From NCBI RefSeq assembly GCF_012913485.1, contig NZ_CP051774.1:2914001-2978000 (forward strand): 64,000 nt of DNA, in the 5' to 3' direction. The first letter of the stretch is position 1. Each line of letters starts with the position of its first letter. The position numbers were made by a program, and so were the translations under genes. The notes below the pieces were generated by a model. That model worked only from the letters and a program-made list of their open reading frames with translations, was not told the origin of the DNA and did no database searches. Shown one piece after another: positions 9,295-17,150 of this stretch. The stretch comes from Luteolibacter luteus. Lineage in GTDB: Bacteria; Verrucomicrobiota; Verrucomicrobiia; Verrucomicrobiales; Akkermansiaceae.

Positions 9295-10433
9295 TGGAAC
9301 TTCTGGACTTCGTCGGGGCCCGGCGTGGCGTAGGCGGGATCTTTGGCGCGGATGATTACTTCGCCATCCTTCATCGTGACTTCCAGCGGGACGATCGTCG
9401 TGCCGCGCGGATTGATGGTTTGAGCGTCCTCCTTGAGATCGCGGCTCTCGATGCCTTCACGTGGCAGCGGCGGGACATTCGCGTTGAAGAAAGCGGTGCA
9501 CCACCATTTGCCATCGCGGGTCTGGAAAGGCGTGCCATGGCCCAGGAAACGGCCGGCGAACTTCCGCGCGCCATAGGGGCCGGTGATCTTGTTAGAGGTG
9601 CAGTAGTAGAGGTTATAGGAGCCCTTTCTTCCCCGGTCTGTCGACCACGCGGTGCCGAGGTGCACGTATTGGTCGCCCACCTTGATCATCGTGGCTCCCT
9701 CATGTCCGATGCGGCTGATCGGCTTGCCCTCCGGCCCGGGGCGGCTACCCGCGGGATCGATGCGCACGGGCTCGGCGGTGAATTGGCTGAGGTCCTTGCT
9801 CAGCGGGGCGATCGAGGTGTTTTCCCAGAGCATGTACCAGGTATCGCCATCCTTGAAGAGCGAGGGATCATGCTTGCGGCCAAGCTTCCCCTTCATCGGA
9901 TGGGTCCATGGTCCCTTGAGATCGGGGCCCTCACTCAGGGCAAAGCTCGCCTTCTCCGCGGGACAATGAACCAGCGCCCAGCGGTCGCCCATCCAGTGGA
10001 GCTCCGGGGCCCAGACCAGATGTCCGGGCTTCGGGCGAAAGCTGTCCTTGAGTGTGAAGGGCGTCCCGAGCGATTCCCAGTCGATGAGGTCCTTGCTTCG
10101 CCACACTTGCACCGTCCCACCGACGATGGAATCCGGTCCGAGGCCGATGTTGTAAGGGTCCGATTGCTCGCGCGGATCACCCGGATTCGGAGTCGTGCCG
10201 GTGAGGTAATAGAAGTCATCGGGCCCGAGGACAATGTAGGGATCCCGGATCCATCCGCCCTTGATGAAGAGTGCGCGGTCATGACGGGCTAACCCCGCTT
10301 CGATCTCCGCACGAGGCATCGGCTCGCGGAGGCTGGGGAGCGCTTCTTTCGCGCCGGGCGGGGCAGGGGCGGCCTCCTCCGCAATAAGCGGGGCAAGCGC
10401 AAGAGTGGAAAGGATCAGGAAACGAAGCGGCAT
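9291..10433 (-). CDS. Secreted GH43-like five-bladed propeller glycosidase
   Basis: A 380-residue protein with a signal peptide (RFLILSTLALAPLIA) and the layout of clan GH-F/GH43-like enzymes, five-bladed beta-propellers that hydrolyse plant or algal polysaccharide side chains. Candidate catalytic residues are Asp in WIRDPYIVLG, Asp in KHDPSLFKDG and Glu in GHEGATMIK; a conserved His follows in LGHGTPFQ. The ATG at 10433 was preferred over an upstream one at 10481 because it gives a normal signal peptide. The gene overlaps the downstream sulfatase by 4 bp, so the two probably act on the same sulfated glycan. Family members differ widely in specificity, so no substrate is claimed; GH117-like activity is an alternative. 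Confidence 0.75.
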   Translation of the reverse strand: MPLRFLILSTLALAPLIAEEAAPAPPGAKEALPSLREPMPRAEIEAGLARHDRALFIKGGWIRDPYIVLGPDDFYYLTGTTPNPGDPREQSDPYNIGLGPDSIVGGTVQVWRSKDLIDWESLGTPFTLKDSFRPKPGHLVWAPELHWMGDRWALVHCPAEKASFALSEGPDLKGPWTHPMKGKLGRKHDPSLFKDGDTWYMLWENTSIAPLSKDLSQFTAEPVRIDPAGSRPGPEGKPISRIGHEGATMIKVGDQYVHLGTAWSTDRGRKGSYNLYYCTSNKITGPYGARKFAGRFLGHGTPFQTRDGKWWCTAFFNANVPPLPREGIESRDLKEDAQTINPRGTTIVPLEVTMKDGEVIIRAKDPAYATPGPDEVQKFQ

Positions 10434-10553
10434 GAGGAAGAGTGTCGCGAGACGCACGGGTGTGGTGACGAAACGCGTCATTAGGAACCGGTCAAAGGGA
10501 GATTTGTTCCGGGGAGAAATGCGACGGAGGGCCCGCAGATCCCGAGCAACCCA

Positions 10554-10584
10554 TAAAAAAAGGCGGACCCAAAAGGATCCGCCT
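10554..10584 (-). terminator. Rho-independent terminator of rseP
   Basis: Reading the minus strand, AGGCGGATCC, a TTTT loop and GGGTCCGCCT form a 10-bp stem with one mismatch, followed directly by seven T residues. It begins 26 bp after the rseP stop codon and is a textbook intrinsic terminator. Confidence 0.88.
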
Positions 10585-10610
10585 CCGGTTAAAGCGCTGG
10601 AAATCCAAGC

Positions 10611-12065
10611 TCAGTTCGCCGGGAAGACAAGAGGCTCGTTGCGACCGCTACCGCGGCCGAAGTCATCCATCGCGTCCTTCGAACTGACGTAGAGCATCAC
10701 CCCGAAGAGCAGGAAGACGAAGCAGAGCTGGATGTATTCCAGCAGCTTCACCCGCACCGGCCGCTTCGCGATCCACTCCATGGTGGCCAAGACGATGTGA
10801 CCGCCATCCAGCACCGGGAAGGGCAGCATGTTGAGAATTGCCAGGTTGATATTGAGCAGCACCAGGAAGCCGAGGATGCGCAGCGCAGGATAGTCCATCT
10901 GCAGCATGAAGTACTGCAGCTTGCCGATGCCGATGGGACCGCTGAGGTGCTGGACGCCGATGCTGGAATCCGGAGCGATGACGCTGGTGATGGTGATCCA
11001 CATCATCTTCACCGTGTCGCCGATCTGCTTGAAGGCGCCCGGCTTGATGATCTCGCGATTCACCACGAGTTCTTGTGACAGGCCGACGCCGATCATCGGC
11101 CGGGCGGTGTCGTCCTTCGGGGAAATCGGCACCACCGGGGTCACGGTGGCGGTCGCCTTGTTACCCTCGCGCTCGTAGCCGATGCTGACCGGCTTCGCGC
11201 CATTTTCCTTCAGGAGGTAGAGCGCCTGGTCATCGGAAAGGATCGGCGTGTCATTGATGCTGAGCAGCGTGTCACCATCCTTCAGACCGGCTTTGCCCGC
11301 GGGCGGGTTTTTGACGAATTCTTCCGGTGCGATGCCGATGGTGACCGGTCCGACGCCGATCGGCTGGATGCCGACATTTCGCACGGCGCGGCGCTGCCAC
11401 CACTTGGGCGTCTCCGGAATCTCAAACTCGGAGTGCAGCTTCACGACGCCTTGGCCGGGGCGGTCCACGGTGAACTCGATGTGGGAGCCACGGCTGGTGA
11501 CAATGTTCAGCTGGACGCTGTCGAGCGTGCCTTCCCAGCTGCTGACCGGGGTGTTGTTGACCGCCAGGATCTTGTCATCGCGCTGGAGGCCGGCCTTGGA
11601 AGCCGGGCTACCGGGTTCGACCCAGCCGATCGTGGTCGTCGGCACGATGTCGGCAGGCTTTCCGAAGATGGAAACACCCACGGCGGCGGTCAGGGCCAGC
11701 AGGAAGGAGAAGAGGGGGCCGGCGAAGGCCACGATGATCTTGTCCAGCGGCTTGATCGGTGGCAGCGGCTCGCGGTCGAGATTGCCACCCTCGATCGCTT
11801 CCATCGGGGCCATCTGCGGCAGGGCCACGAAGCCACCGGCAGGAATCCAGCCGAGACCCCACTGCACTCCATTGATCGTCTTGCTCCAGATCGGCTTCCC
11901 GAACCAGATTTGAAAGCGGTCGATCTTCAGGCCACGCCATTTGGCCGCCCAGTAGTGGCCAAGTTCATGGACGAAGATAATCAGATTGAAGATCACGAGC
12001 ACCACGAAGATGAGCATCGCGATCTGGAAAGGATTGACGGGGTCCGACATGGGGATTGCAGGCAT
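10611..12065 (-). CDS. rseP: RIP metalloprotease RseP (site-2 protease)
   Basis: A 484-residue inner-membrane zinc protease that cleaves anti-sigma factors and remnant signal peptides within the membrane. The zinc motif HELGH is at residues 33-37 in the first helix. Two PDZ domains follow (around VEPGSPASKAGLQRDDKILA and PPAGKAGLKDGDTLLSI). The second catalytic motif, NMLPFPVLDGGH, with its metal-binding Asp, is in the C-terminal membrane region. A second ATG at 12050 (MSDPVNPF) could be the true start. The usual neighbours dxr and cdsA are absent, so the gene appears to be a single transcription unit with its own terminator. Confidence 0.92.
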   Translation of the reverse strand: MPAIPMSDPVNPFQIAMLIFVVLVIFNLIIFVHELGHYWAAKWRGLKIDRFQIWFGKPIWSKTINGVQWGLGWIPAGGFVALPQMAPMEAIEGGNLDREPLPPIKPLDKIIVAFAGPLFSFLLALTAAVGVSIFGKPADIVPTTTIGWVEPGSPASKAGLQRDDKILAVNNTPVSSWEGTLDSVQLNIVTSRGSHIEFTVDRPGQGVVKLHSEFEIPETPKWWQRRAVRNVGIQPIGVGPVTIGIAPEEFVKNPPAGKAGLKDGDTLLSINDTPILSDDQALYLLKENGAKPVSIGYEREGNKATATVTPVVPISPKDDTARPMIGVGLSQELVVNREIIKPGAFKQIGDTVKMMWITITSVIAPDSSIGVQHLSGPIGIGKLQYFMLQMDYPALRILGFLVLLNINLAILNMLPFPVLDGGHIVLATMEWIAKRPVRVKLLEYIQLCFVFLLFGVMLYVSSKDAMDDFGRGSGRNEPLVFPAN

Positions 12066-12161
12066 AGCGTAGCCGCGACCTTAAATGCTTCAAGAAGTTA
12101 AACCCCGCTGGAACCCAACAGCTATTGACGGGCCGGGGGGGAAATTCAGAAGCTCCGCGCC

Positions 12162-13298
12162 GTGGCGTGGCGAATCGACGAAGCCGTGGTGCGCGGCGAG
12201 ATCGACAACACGGTCGAGGGGAAAACCACCGGCTGGTTGTGGCTGCTTGGCCGCGAACAACCTGTGGAGTTGGACCTCACCGGCGATTGCTGGCGCGATC
12301 TGGCCGGAACCCGGCTGAACTTCCGGAATCCGGAGCCGAAACCGCAGCCGAATACGGACCTCGCGTCCCCGCAAAAGGGGGTGGTGGGAGACATGACCGC
12401 CTCCCGGAAAAATAAGGTGCCGCTGGTTTCCAATGAGGAATTCGCGGCGATGTATGCCGCTCGCCAGCAGATCCCCTTTTGCTGGAAGAACACCCTGTAC
12501 TTGGAGTGGTTTAGCGAGGAGAACGGCCGCGTGGTGATCGAAACCTGCGACTTCGCCCTCGAGCTCTCCGAGCACGTCTGGGAAATGGATGACGATGCGG
12601 AGGAGGCCCAGAAGCTGGCGAACATGCAGGCCATGCGCGATTTCATGAACGTGCTGGTGCGGCGGATCGAACCGACGGATCGGCCGGGCGATGACGGCGA
12701 CGAGGAGGATGAATTCCAGTGGGAAGAGCGCCTGAAGGAGTCGGACCGGCTGGCCGACGCGTATCAGGAAGTGCTGGAGAAGTACTTGGATGATCCGGAT
12801 GCAGAACGGAAAGAGGCCTTTGCGATGGGTTGGGACGGCCTGCTTGAAGCACTCGCGGAGGAAAACGAATCACCGGAGCCGGTGGAGGCCCCCACTTGGA
12901 AGCCGGAAGACAGCGAGCGGGAGGATTGGGATGAGGAGGCCGACATGCGGCAGCACCCGCTCCAAGCCCGGGCGCAGGATCTGGTGATCCGCGGAATCGA
13001 TTTGACCCGCGCGGGTGGCGAACACCCCGCCGGCCCGACCTTGAACGCCGCGCTCATGCAGGTGGCCGGAAAACTGGCGGGTGCCCTGAATGGGGACTAC
13101 GAACGGGAGACCGGCTACGTGCTGGCCATGCTCAAGCGCTGCCTCGGCTGGCAGAATGATGCGCTGGCGGCTTGCTCGGAATTGATCGCCGCGGCCGACG
13201 ACAATGACCACAGCCGGGCCTTGGAAGCGCTGAAGGATTCAATTTTTGAGATCCGCGAGGAAATCGTGAACCTTCGAAAAGAACTTAAGGAAAATTAA
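12162..13298 (+). CDS. Acidic conserved hypothetical protein
   Basis: A 378-residue soluble protein starting at GTG 12162. The first 60 residues form a compact segment with a GWLWLLGREQPVELDL motif. The middle (about 130-270) is strongly acidic with long Asp/Glu runs, and the C-terminus is helical and ends in a heptad-like region (FEIREEIVNLRKELKEN). No signal peptide, membrane segment or catalytic motif is visible. It is divergent from rseP with a 96-bp intergenic region. I do not recognise the family. Confidence 0.65.
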   Translation: MAWRIDEAVVRGEIDNTVEGKTTGWLWLLGREQPVELDLTGDCWRDLAGTRLNFRNPEPKPQPNTDLASPQKGVVGDMTASRKNKVPLVSNEEFAAMYAARQQIPFCWKNTLYLEWFSEENGRVVIETCDFALELSEHVWEMDDDAEEAQKLANMQAMRDFMNVLVRRIEPTDRPGDDGDEEDEFQWEERLKESDRLADAYQEVLEKYLDDPDAERKEAFAMGWDGLLEALAEENESPEPVEAPTWKPEDSEREDWDEEADMRQHPLQARAQDLVIRGIDLTRAGGEHPAGPTLNAALMQVAGKLAGALNGDYERETGYVLAMLKRCLGWQNDALAACSELIAAADDNDHSRALEALKDSIFEIREEIVNLRKELKEN

Positions 13299-13338
13299 GC
13301 AATTGCATCGCTTCGAATCCAGATTACCACTCCGTCAC

Positions 13339-13512
13339 ATGAAGAAGCTGCTGGCTTTGTTGGCGCTGGGCGCCGCTATTTCGCTTTCATCCTGCAATAC
13401 GGCCATTGGATTTGGCCGGGACCTTCGCTTGCTTGGAACCGGAATGGAAAACAAGGCGCATGGCCGTGAATGGAACGGCAATCAGCAGCAGGATAGCCTG
13501 CCGACCTACTAA
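13339..13512 (+). CDS. Entericidin-like small lipoprotein, copy 1
   Basis: A 57-residue lipoprotein with a lipobox ending SLSSC and a mature part CNTAIGFGRDLRLLGTGMEN, the layout of entericidin A/B: a very short mature peptide with a G-x-G-x-D-hydrophobic motif. The ATG at 13339 was chosen because the signal peptide begins with MKKLLALLALG; the frame is open slightly further upstream. The next gene is a paralogue 27 bp downstream. Entericidins in enterobacteria act as a bacteriolytic/antidote lipoprotein pair, but which role each copy plays here cannot be read from sequence. Confidence 0.75.
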   Translation: MKKLLALLALGAAISLSSCNTAIGFGRDLRLLGTGMENKAHGREWNGNQQQDSLPTY

Positions 13513-13539
13513 GACCGGCAACATCCCTGATTCCGACCC

Positions 13540-13737
13540 ATGAAGAAACTCATCGCTCTACTGGTGCTCGGTGCGGCTGCATCGCTGACGTCCTCCTGCA
13601 ATACCACCATCGGCTTCGGGCGCGACCTGAAGCTCTTGGGAACCGGTATCGGTAACAAGATCCAGGGCAAGACCTGGGACGGAGGCCAACAGTACGATTC
13701 CGGCGGCGGCAGCGGCGAAAACCTGCCGACCTACTGA
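13540..13737 (+). CDS. Entericidin-like small lipoprotein, copy 2
   Basis: A 65-residue paralogue of the preceding gene: MKKLIALLVLG signal peptide, a lipobox ending TSSC, and a mature part CNTTIGFGRDLKLLGTGIGN. It differs mainly in a glycine/serine-rich insertion before the shared C-terminal LPTY. The two genes are 27 bp apart and are best explained by tandem duplication. Both are probably outer-membrane or periplasmic lipopeptides. Expression as a pair would resemble the EcnA/EcnB arrangement, but functional equivalence is an inference. Confidence 0.75.
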   Translation: MKKLIALLVLGAAASLTSSCNTTIGFGRDLKLLGTGIGNKIQGKTWDGGQQYDSGGGSGENLPTY

Positions 13738-13759
13738 AAATTTCGGTAGGTCCACTCGA

Positions 13760-13804
13760 GAGAATGGAGCGCGGACACTCTTGTCCGCCTCTCGATCCAT
13801 TCTC
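13760..13804. repeat. Intergenic hairpin element with nested inverted repeats
   Basis: An outer pair GAGAATGGA (13760-13768) and TCCATTCTC (13796-13804) encloses an inner pair GCGGACA (13771-13777) and TGTCCGC (13782-13788) with a CTCT loop. The element follows the second entericidin gene and could terminate it. The GCGGACA-CTCT-TGTCCGC core resembles a recurrent intergenic element I recall from Planctomycetota/Verrucomicrobiota genomes; no second copy was found in this window. Confidence 0.55.
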
Positions 13805-13921
13805 CCGGCCAGCAGGAACGCCGTCCCTCCACAGGCTATCGCATTGGGCGAAGCTTCGCCCCTCGCCCGTTGGGACGAGAGGCACGCAGGGCATCTCTGG
13901 TTGCCGATCCCCATGCACCGT

Positions 13922-14494
13922 TCAATACGGCGTCGGCCTCGGCGAGATTGGAGGTCTCCCCGGCCCGGGGCGCACGGAATTCCAGCCGTCCCGATAACCA
14001 CGGTTGAAATCATTCCGCACCGCCCGCGGGACCTCACCGGAGTGACGGTCCGGATTCATCGGTCGTCCGGCTTGGCGATCGCTGCGTCCCCGATCCTGAC
14101 CCAGCTCGTAGGCGCGGCGCTGGCTCCACGGGTTGTCGTTCGCGTTGCGGTAACCCGCATTGTAACCTTGGACGTAGCTGTCACGGGAGGCAGGTGGGAA
14201 GCGGTCGCGCCCGTAGTAAGGATTGTATTTCCTGCCTTGGCGCTTGTCGCGGCTGCCATCGGAATGACCGGCGCGGTATGCGGAGGATTCCGAGCCGCTC
14301 CAGCCGGGGCCATGACCCGGACCAGGGCCTTGGATAGGACCGGGGCCCGGAGCAGGCGGAACACAGGAGGCGGCAAGGAGCGCGGCGGTGAAAATCGTGG
14401 CCACACGAATCGGCCATTTCGCGATCCTTGGCTGGAGATTCAGCCATTGACCCGACAATCGCTGGAGGGGGTGAACGGAGACATTCATTCTCAT
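13922..14494 (-). CDS. Lipoprotein with four YxxGxxxG repeats
   Basis: A 190-residue predicted lipoprotein with a lipobox at LLAASC (Cys44), then a Pro/Gly-rich linker. The mature part has four copies of the pattern [YF]xxGxxxG at residues 73-80, 107-114, 129-136 and 163-170, separated by arginine-rich stretches; it is strongly basic. The pattern resembles glycine-rich helical repeats of surface lipoproteins, but no family is recognised. The start is uncertain: ATG 14494 gives an unusually long N-region, and an internal start nearer the hydrophobic core is possible. The divergent peptidase starts only 23 bp away if 14494 is used. Confidence 0.65.
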   Translation of the reverse strand: MRMNVSVHPLQRLSGQWLNLQPRIAKWPIRVATIFTAALLAASCVPPAPGPGPIQGPGPGHGPGWSGSESSAYRAGHSDGSRDKRQGRKYNPYYGRDRFPPASRDSYVQGYNAGYRNANDNPWSQRRAYELGQDRGRSDRQAGRPMNPDRHSGEVPRAVRNDFNRGYRDGWNSVRPGPGRPPISPRPTPY

Positions 14495-14517
14495 CGTTCC
14501 ATAGACCTAGAAGACGC

Positions 14518-16707
14518 ATGAAACTCCGTCCAGCAGTTCTCCTCGCCTGCCTGTCCATGCCCCTGATGACCGCCCGGGCGGATCATGGGAACCTCGCCTC
14601 CTTCAACGAGCTGACCGGCCGTTGGTACGGGGTGGCGAAGACGACAGTGCTGAACGAGTCGGTCGATGTCTCTTGGGCACCCGATGGCTCGGTGCTGCTC
14701 TATGTGCTGCAGACCGCTGAGGGAAAGCGGCTGATGAAGATCGATCCGGCGACGGGACGATCGGAACCCGCGGTGGAAGGCTCACCGGAGTTCAAGGACT
14801 TCCGCGCCGGCGAGAAGGGCGGGGTGTTTCTCGAGACCGCGGAAGGTTGGCGGAAGGCCGAAGGAAACCGCTTGAGCGAAGCCGAGCCGCCACAAGGTCC
14901 GCCACGCCGGGATGAAAGGCGCAGGCCGCGCCGGGACGATGGGGAGCAGCGCGGCGGCAATCGTCAGCACGTGGCATGGAAGTCTCCCGATGGCCGCTGG
15001 GAAGTATCGCTGCAAGAGGGTGCGGTGAAGCTGAAGGACACGAAGGACGGCAAGGAGCGCGAGCTCGCGAGAAAGGATGATGCAGGGGAGTTCCGCAGCG
15101 AGCCGGTCTGGGCACCGGATTCCTCGCGCTTCGCGATGTGGAAGGAGAAGGATGTGGAAGAGCGCATCGTCCACTACATCGAATCCTCACCGAAGGATCA
15201 GCTGCAACCGAAGCATTTCACCCGCGAGTATCCGAAGCCGGGTGATGAGATCGACACTCGCGCGCCTTGGGTTTTCTTCACTGGAAATGAAGAAGCGATC
15301 GCGGCGGATGAATCACTGATCGCAAATCCCTTCGAATGCCGCCAACTGGAATGGCGGAAGGACTCGAAGCGGCTGACCTTCGAATTCGTTGAACGCGGCT
15401 TCGGCAAGCATAACATCATCGAGATCGACAGCGCGGCACGGAAGCAGCGCGTCCTGGTGCGCGAGGAGAGCGACACCTTCGTCTTCGTGTATGGCAATAG
15501 CTTCCGCCGTGACTTGAACGACGGCGACGAGATCCTGTGGATGTCCGAGCGCGACGGCTGGAAGCACCTTTACCTGCTGAATGGCAGCGATGGCTCGACC
15601 AAACGGCAGCTTACCAAGGGCGAATGGATCGTGCGCGAAGTGGTGGATGTGGATGAACAGAACCGCGAGGTGCTGCTGAAGATCTCCGGTTGCTACAAGG
15701 GGCAGGACCCCTATTACATCCACTACGCCCGGGTTTCGATCGACACCGGGAAGCTGGTACCGCTGACCGAAGCGGATGGCACGCACGACCGATTCGAGCG
15801 GGCACCCGGCGGCAAGTACTACGTTTGCCGTTGGTCACGCGTGGACAGCGCTCCGGTGACGGAGTTGCGGAAATGGGAGGATGGTTCGCTGGTGGCAACT
15901 CTGGCGAAGGCAGATGACTCGAAGCTTCGGGCGACCGGCTGGCCGCTGCCGGAGCCCTTCGTGGCAAAGGATCGCGACGGGAAGTTCGATATTCACGGCA
16001 TCATCTGCCGCCCGCCCGATTTCGACCCGGCAAAGAAGTATCCGGTGATCGAGAACATCTATGCAGGTCCCCAGGATTCCTTCGTGCCGAAGGCATGGAA
16101 CCCTTGGATGATGCCGAAGCATGAGATCGCGGTCCACGGCTTCATCGTCGTGCAGATCGATGGCAAGGGGACGGCAAACCGCAGCAAGGAGTTCCACCAC
16201 TTCTGCTATAAGAACCTGAAAGACGCGGGTTTTCCGGATCGCATCGCCTGGCTGAAGGCAGCGGCAGCAAAGTACCCGCAGTTGGATCTGGAACGCGTGG
16301 GGATCTTCGGCGGCTCGGCAGGCGGCCAGAACGCACTGGGCGCGATGCTCTTCCATGGAGACTTCTACAAGGCGGCGGTGGCGGATTGCGGATGCCACGA
16401 CAACCGCATGGACAAGATCTGGTGGAACGAACAATGGATGGATTGGCCGGTGGGCCCGGAGTATGCGGACAACTCGAACGTGACGCATGCAAGGAACCTG
16501 CAAGGAGCCCTGCTCCTGACCGTCGGTGAGGTGGATACCAACGTGGATCCCTCCTCAACTTACCAGGTCATCAATGCGCTGATTGCCGCGGACAAGGACT
16601 TCGAATTCCTGCCCATGACCGGGCGAAACCACGGAAGCGGCGAGGAACGCTACGCCCAGCGCAGGCGCGTGGATTTCTTCAAGGCACATCTCGGCTCAGC
16701 GCGCTGA
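14518..16707 (+). CDS. S9 family prolyl oligopeptidase (DPP IV-like), exported
   Basis: A 729-residue serine peptidase. The signal peptide is MKLRPAVLLACLSMPLMTARA. The N-terminal two thirds form a DPP IV-type beta-propeller (WAPDGSVLLY, WAPDSSRFAMW, WMSERDGWKHLYL). The C-terminal alpha/beta-hydrolase domain has the nucleophile elbow GGSAGG with Ser600, an Asp in VDTNVDPSS and a His in GRNHGSGEE. The product probably removes dipeptides after proline from peptides in the periplasm or outside. An Arg/Asp-rich insertion (around residues 120-150) sits in the propeller. ATG 14518 was chosen because it starts the signal peptide. No operon partner is apparent. Confidence 0.88.
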   Translation: MKLRPAVLLACLSMPLMTARADHGNLASFNELTGRWYGVAKTTVLNESVDVSWAPDGSVLLYVLQTAEGKRLMKIDPATGRSEPAVEGSPEFKDFRAGEKGGVFLETAEGWRKAEGNRLSEAEPPQGPPRRDERRRPRRDDGEQRGGNRQHVAWKSPDGRWEVSLQEGAVKLKDTKDGKERELARKDDAGEFRSEPVWAPDSSRFAMWKEKDVEERIVHYIESSPKDQLQPKHFTREYPKPGDEIDTRAPWVFFTGNEEAIAADESLIANPFECRQLEWRKDSKRLTFEFVERGFGKHNIIEIDSAARKQRVLVREESDTFVFVYGNSFRRDLNDGDEILWMSERDGWKHLYLLNGSDGSTKRQLTKGEWIVREVVDVDEQNREVLLKISGCYKGQDPYYIHYARVSIDTGKLVPLTEADGTHDRFERAPGGKYYVCRWSRVDSAPVTELRKWEDGSLVATLAKADDSKLRATGWPLPEPFVAKDRDGKFDIHGIICRPPDFDPAKKYPVIENIYAGPQDSFVPKAWNPWMMPKHEIAVHGFIVVQIDGKGTANRSKEFHHFCYKNLKDAGFPDRIAWLKAAAAKYPQLDLERVGIFGGSAGGQNALGAMLFHGDFYKAAVADCGCHDNRMDKIWWNEQWMDWPVGPEYADNSNVTHARNLQGALLLTVGEVDTNVDPSSTYQVINALIAADKDFEFLPMTGRNHGSGEERYAQRRRVDFFKAHLGSAR

Positions 16708-16820
16708 GGAACGACGAAGCGCCTCCAGCACTCCAAAGCGCCCAAGGGACAACCAACGGACAGCCCAAGCAAGGTGAAGCCCACCTCTTCGAGAGCCCCG
16801 ACGCGGCCACCGGGAGAAAG

Positions 16821-16888
16821 CCCAGGGTAAGCGCGCCGCGCGCAACCCTGGGTCTTCAAGATAAGAGTAGGGCACCCTGGATGGGTGC
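16821..16888. repeat. Double-hairpin intergenic element
   Basis: The first hairpin pairs CCCAGGGT (16821-16828) with ACCCTGGG (16845-16852) around a GC-alternating centre. The second pairs GCACCC (16872-16877) with GGGTGC (16883-16888). Composition and layout resemble a recurrent intergenic element of the PVC superphylum whose spurious translation gives peptides such as YPGLSPGGR. Only one copy is seen here. Confidence 0.5.
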
Positions 16889-17015
16889 GGGGAGGCTCCT
16901 AAGTTCCTTCATCCCACCTTGGCAGTAGAACCGATCCGCAACATCTGCGAATTTCCCGGATGGCATGCCTATCTCCATCCAAAGCTTTGGCGAATTCCTC
17001 CACCACCCGCTCGCC

Positions 17016-17113
17016 AGGAACTTGTCAACGTCCCCTTCGCTGTGGTCCAGCGTGCCGCCTGTTAATTTCCCTGTTATAACAGGCGGAACAGGCTGGAAAT
17101 TTCAGTGGTCCCC
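17016..17113 (+). repeat. Dispersed 98-bp repeat, copy 1
   Basis: This stretch matches the reverse complement of 42724-42820 along its whole length, with scattered differences. The best-conserved part is identical over CCTGTTATAACAGG (17070-17083) plus the following CGGAACAGG. Four copies of the half-site CCTGTT/AACAGG are arranged as an interrupted palindrome. No transposase, integrase or tRNA is nearby. Confidence 0.75.
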
Positions 17114-17150
17114 ACCGGTCGCGGGAACCCCAAGGCAAGCTCCCGAGCCT

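Larger units (their letters stand above)
16708..17150. other. 443-bp gene-free stretch holding two repeat elements
   Basis: No gene is supported between the S9 peptidase and the GNAT gene. The stretch holds two adjacent hairpins around 16821-16888 and one copy of the 98-bp dispersed repeat at 17016-17113. The short open frames across it match only the repeat elements and are taken as spurious. Confidence 0.6.

Noticed and set aside
16650-16859. 70-residue minus-strand open frame overlapping the S9 peptidase end
   Set aside because: The translation (YPGLSPGGR and similar) matches a known kind of spurious frame across an intergenic hairpin element; it has no start context and overlaps a firm gene.
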